DNA from: Rhodospirillum rubrum ATCC 11170
Lineage (GTDB): Bacteria > Pseudomonadota > Alphaproteobacteria > Rhodospirillales > Rhodospirillaceae
NCBI RefSeq assembly: GCF_000013085.1
Contig: NC_007643.1
Location: 505,001-569,000 of the forward strand
Length of the DNA: 64,000 nucleotides
Reading direction: 5' to 3'
Positions 62,220 to 64,000 of this stretch are shown piece by piece; within the stretch, counting starts at the first letter, position 1; every line of letters begins with the position of its first letter. Below the pieces are notes generated by a model. It did no database searches. It had not been told where the DNA came from and saw only the letters and a program-made list of their open reading frames with translations. The translations under genes and the position numbers were made by a program.

Positions 62220-62360
62220 TTAGTGCTTCGGGGGGGCGGCTTTGGCGGCGGTAGCGGGTTCTGGAAGCGGCTTGGCGGAATCCGAAGGTTCTCGGGGTTT
62301 GTCCGTGGGATGGGCTTCGGCGGTTTTCTTGCTGGCCACCGAAAAATCTTTGAAGGACAT
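62220..62360 (-). CDS. Small Pro/Ala/Lys-rich protein
   Basis: A 46-residue, probably disordered protein: MSFKDFSVASKKTAEAHPTD, then KPREPSDSAKPLPEPATAAK and a short tail. AAAGG lies upstream of the ATG. The MSFKDFS opening looks like that of small unannotated alphaproteobacterial proteins, but I cannot confirm the family. It lies after the flippase-like gene with a 127-nt gap on the same strand. Confidence 0.45.
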   Translation of the reverse strand: MSFKDFSVASKKTAEAHPTDKPREPSDSAKPLPEPATAAKAAPPKH

Positions 62361-62487
62361 GATGATCGCCTTTGACCGTTCGAGAAAAATCTCTCGTTCT
62401 CTTAGGTGGGACGGCCGGTCGGGGCGATCAATACTGTAAATTGTGGCGCGCGGTGTTTTCGGCCGCGCGCCATCGGCCAAGGGCGGC

Positions 62488-63483
62488 TCAGGGGCCGGGC
62501 GGCGGGCGCTGCCGCGATGACCGGGCGGCCAGCACCGACGCTTCGGCCTTGCGCTTGGCCCAGTTCAGGAACTGCGCGCGCTCGAACAACAAGATGACCA
62601 CCAGCGACAGGGCGAAGGGGATCAGCAGGTAGAACATGCGAAAGACCACCAGGGCGGCTAGCACGTCGGCCTGATTGATATCGGGCAGGCCGGTTAGGAA
62701 CAGCACTTCCAGCACGCCCAGGCCGCCCGGGGCATGGGAGAGCAGGGCCACCGAGAACGAGGCGAGGAAGATGCCGAGCACCACCATGAAGCCCGGATTG
62801 CCGACCTCGGGCAGGGCGAAATAGATGATGGCGGCGGCGCCGATCAGTTCGATCGGCCCCATGGCGAGCTGCTGGAGCACCACCGAGAACCGCGGATAGG
62901 CCAGCGGGAAGCGGCCGATCCGCCGGGGCTTGAAGCCCATGACGCTGCCGAAAATATAAAGCGCCACGACCAGCAGCATGATCGCTCCCATGGCGATCGG
63001 CCCGCCAATGGGCAGGTCGGGGAAATAGCGCGCCATCAATTCGGGTTCGAACAGCAAGACCGCGCCGCCCAGCAGCAGGGCGCCGAGCAGGAAGGTGAAC
63101 GAGCAGAAGGCGACCAGCAGGCCGACCTCGCCCCCCGACAAGCCGCGCGAGGTATAGGCCCGGTAGCGGACGACGGCGCCCGAAAACACCGAGGCGCCGA
63201 TATTGTGCGACAGCGCATAGGTGGTGAACGAACAGAGGGCGATGAAGCTCCAGGGCAGGCGTTTTCCCAGGTGGAGCAGGGCGATCCGGTCATAGCCGGC
63301 CAGGGCCATATAGGCGATGACGGCGCTGCCGGCGGCTAGGCCCCAATGGCTGTAGGGAATGGCGTTCAGGCTGTCGATGACGTCGTCAAGCGAGATGCCG
63401 CGCAGTTCCTTGTAAAGCAGCCACAGCGAGAAGGCCACGGCGACAAGGCCGATGGCCGGCCAAGCGAACTCCTTGGTTTTCAT
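62488..63483 (-). CDS. Lysylphosphatidylglycerol synthase TM-region family (UPF0104-like) membrane protein
   Basis: A 331-residue polytopic protein with about eight TM helices. Family features: VIAYMALAGYDRIALLHLG, SFTTYALSHNIGASVFSGAV, VRYRAYTSRGLSGGEVGLLV and SHAPGGLGVLEVLFL. These match the membrane half of MprF (the lipid flippase part) and related UPF0104 proteins. No synthase domain is attached. The role is probably lipid or glycolipid translocation (family inference). The start at 63483 is the family start; an upstream in-frame ATG adds unrelated sequence. Confidence 0.85.
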   Translation of the reverse strand: MKTKEFAWPAIGLVAVAFSLWLLYKELRGISLDDVIDSLNAIPYSHWGLAAGSAVIAYMALAGYDRIALLHLGKRLPWSFIALCSFTTYALSHNIGASVFSGAVVRYRAYTSRGLSGGEVGLLVAFCSFTFLLGALLLGGAVLLFEPELMARYFPDLPIGGPIAMGAIMLLVVALYIFGSVMGFKPRRIGRFPLAYPRFSVVLQQLAMGPIELIGAAAIIYFALPEVGNPGFMVVLGIFLASFSVALLSHAPGGLGVLEVLFLTGLPDINQADVLAALVVFRMFYLLIPFALSLVVILLFERAQFLNWAKRKAEASVLAARSSRQRPPPGP

Positions 63484-64000
63484 GCGAAACGACCACTCCG
63501 ACGGGACTGCGATGGACCGGGGCGCGCCTGTCCCGGGAAAAGACGGCTTCGGAACGGTTCGATCGGCACCTTGCGCTCTCCTTGGTGGCCTCGGGCCTTG
63601 TCCGCGATCGGGGGAACCCGAAGGGGCAAGGATCAAAAAAAGGCGGGCGTCCCTAGGGGCGGTTCCAAGCCTTTGGGGGCTTCGTCGCCTGATCCCGCGC
63701 GAGACCGGCACTCCCAATTGCTGACAATATGGTTGAGCGGTCTTGACGGGCGCAAGGGCCTAAGACCCGGCCATTCGGTCGGGGTCGCCTCGTCCACAGG
63801 TCATAGAACATCCCCAAGGCCGGGAGCGCCAGAAAAATTCCGTCGCCGCGCCGCCGTCGCCTTTGGGGTGAGGACAGCTCGCCCCTCGCCCCTTGATCGA
63901 TCGTGGCCGTATCACCCTTGCATGGCCGGAGGGGGACCGTCATACTTGATCTGTCTTGGTCGTTTGACAGTCCAGTGTGTCAACAAGTCAGGTGTGTCCA
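63484..64000. other. Right-end intergenic region
   Basis: 517 nt with no credible gene. The last 40 nt contain TTGACAGTCCAGTGTGTCAA (63964-63983), a dyad with TTGACA / TGTCAA arms that looks like a -35 box inside an operator for a gene beyond the edge. The rest shows nothing recognisable. Confidence 0.4.

Overview
The window is GC-rich, densely coded alphaproteobacterial chromosome. The gene orders lptD-surA-pdxA, serB/miaA-ilvI-ilvH-ilvC and mreB-mreC-mreD-mrdA, together with the protein sequences, fit a Rhodospirillaceae member close to Rhodospirillum rubrum. This is recognition, not a database match. Most of the window is ordinary housekeeping: outer-membrane biogenesis, branched-chain amino-acid synthesis, cell shape, redox enzymes and signalling.

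Layout. 1-4112: the minus-strand operon lptD-surA-pdxA. 4.3-17 kb: a DmdC-type acyl-CoA dehydrogenase, a small secreted protein, an OmpA-like porin, a PAS sensor kinase, an orphan amino-acid binding protein, a TIM-barrel isomerase, a chemoreceptor and a FAD oxidase. 17.1-23.3 kb: a NYN-domain protein with a zinc ribbon, Sua5 and CysQ, then a complete AmmeMemoRadiSam set (AMMECR1, Memo and a divergent radical SAM enzyme) with a linked secreted protein. 23.3-29.3 kb: a type II-C CRISPR-Cas locus in the order tracrRNA(-), cas1(+, interrupted), cas2(+), array(-), cas9(-). 29.5-36.6 kb: pepA, a Nudix hydrolase, a HigBA-like toxin-antitoxin pair, a cobalamin riboswitch before an orphan CbiM-like gene, a PD-(D/E)XK nuclease pair, and an F420-type reductase divergent from a LysR regulator. 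36.9-46.2 kb: succinate-semialdehyde dehydrogenase, a D-threonine-aldolase-like enzyme, serB, miaA and ilvIHC. 46.8-54.5 kb: mreBCD-mrdA, two ene/alkenal reductases and ohr. 54.7-55.7 kb: tRNA-Lys followed by an AT-rich islet between two identical 46-bp repeats. 55.7-60.9 kb: a RiPP locus with a cysteine-rich precursor, two radical SAM/SPASM maturases and a patatin-like lipase upstream. 61-63.5 kb: an LprI-like protein, a SPASM gene remnant, and a flippase-like membrane protein.

Points that stand out. (1) The CRISPR locus has a tracrRNA whose anti-repeat is split by an inserted hairpin. Its cas1 is interrupted by a 114-bp double-hairpin element that keeps frame but brings one TGA, so adaptation is probably lost while Cas9 looks intact. 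(2) The RiPP locus encodes a 62-residue peptide ending in five cysteines within twelve residues plus Trp, and two different SPASM enzymes. (3) The 46-bp repeats after tRNA-Lys bracket a single-gene foreign islet. (4) Short palindromic units with a 25-26 nt period occur in tandem in several intergenic gaps.
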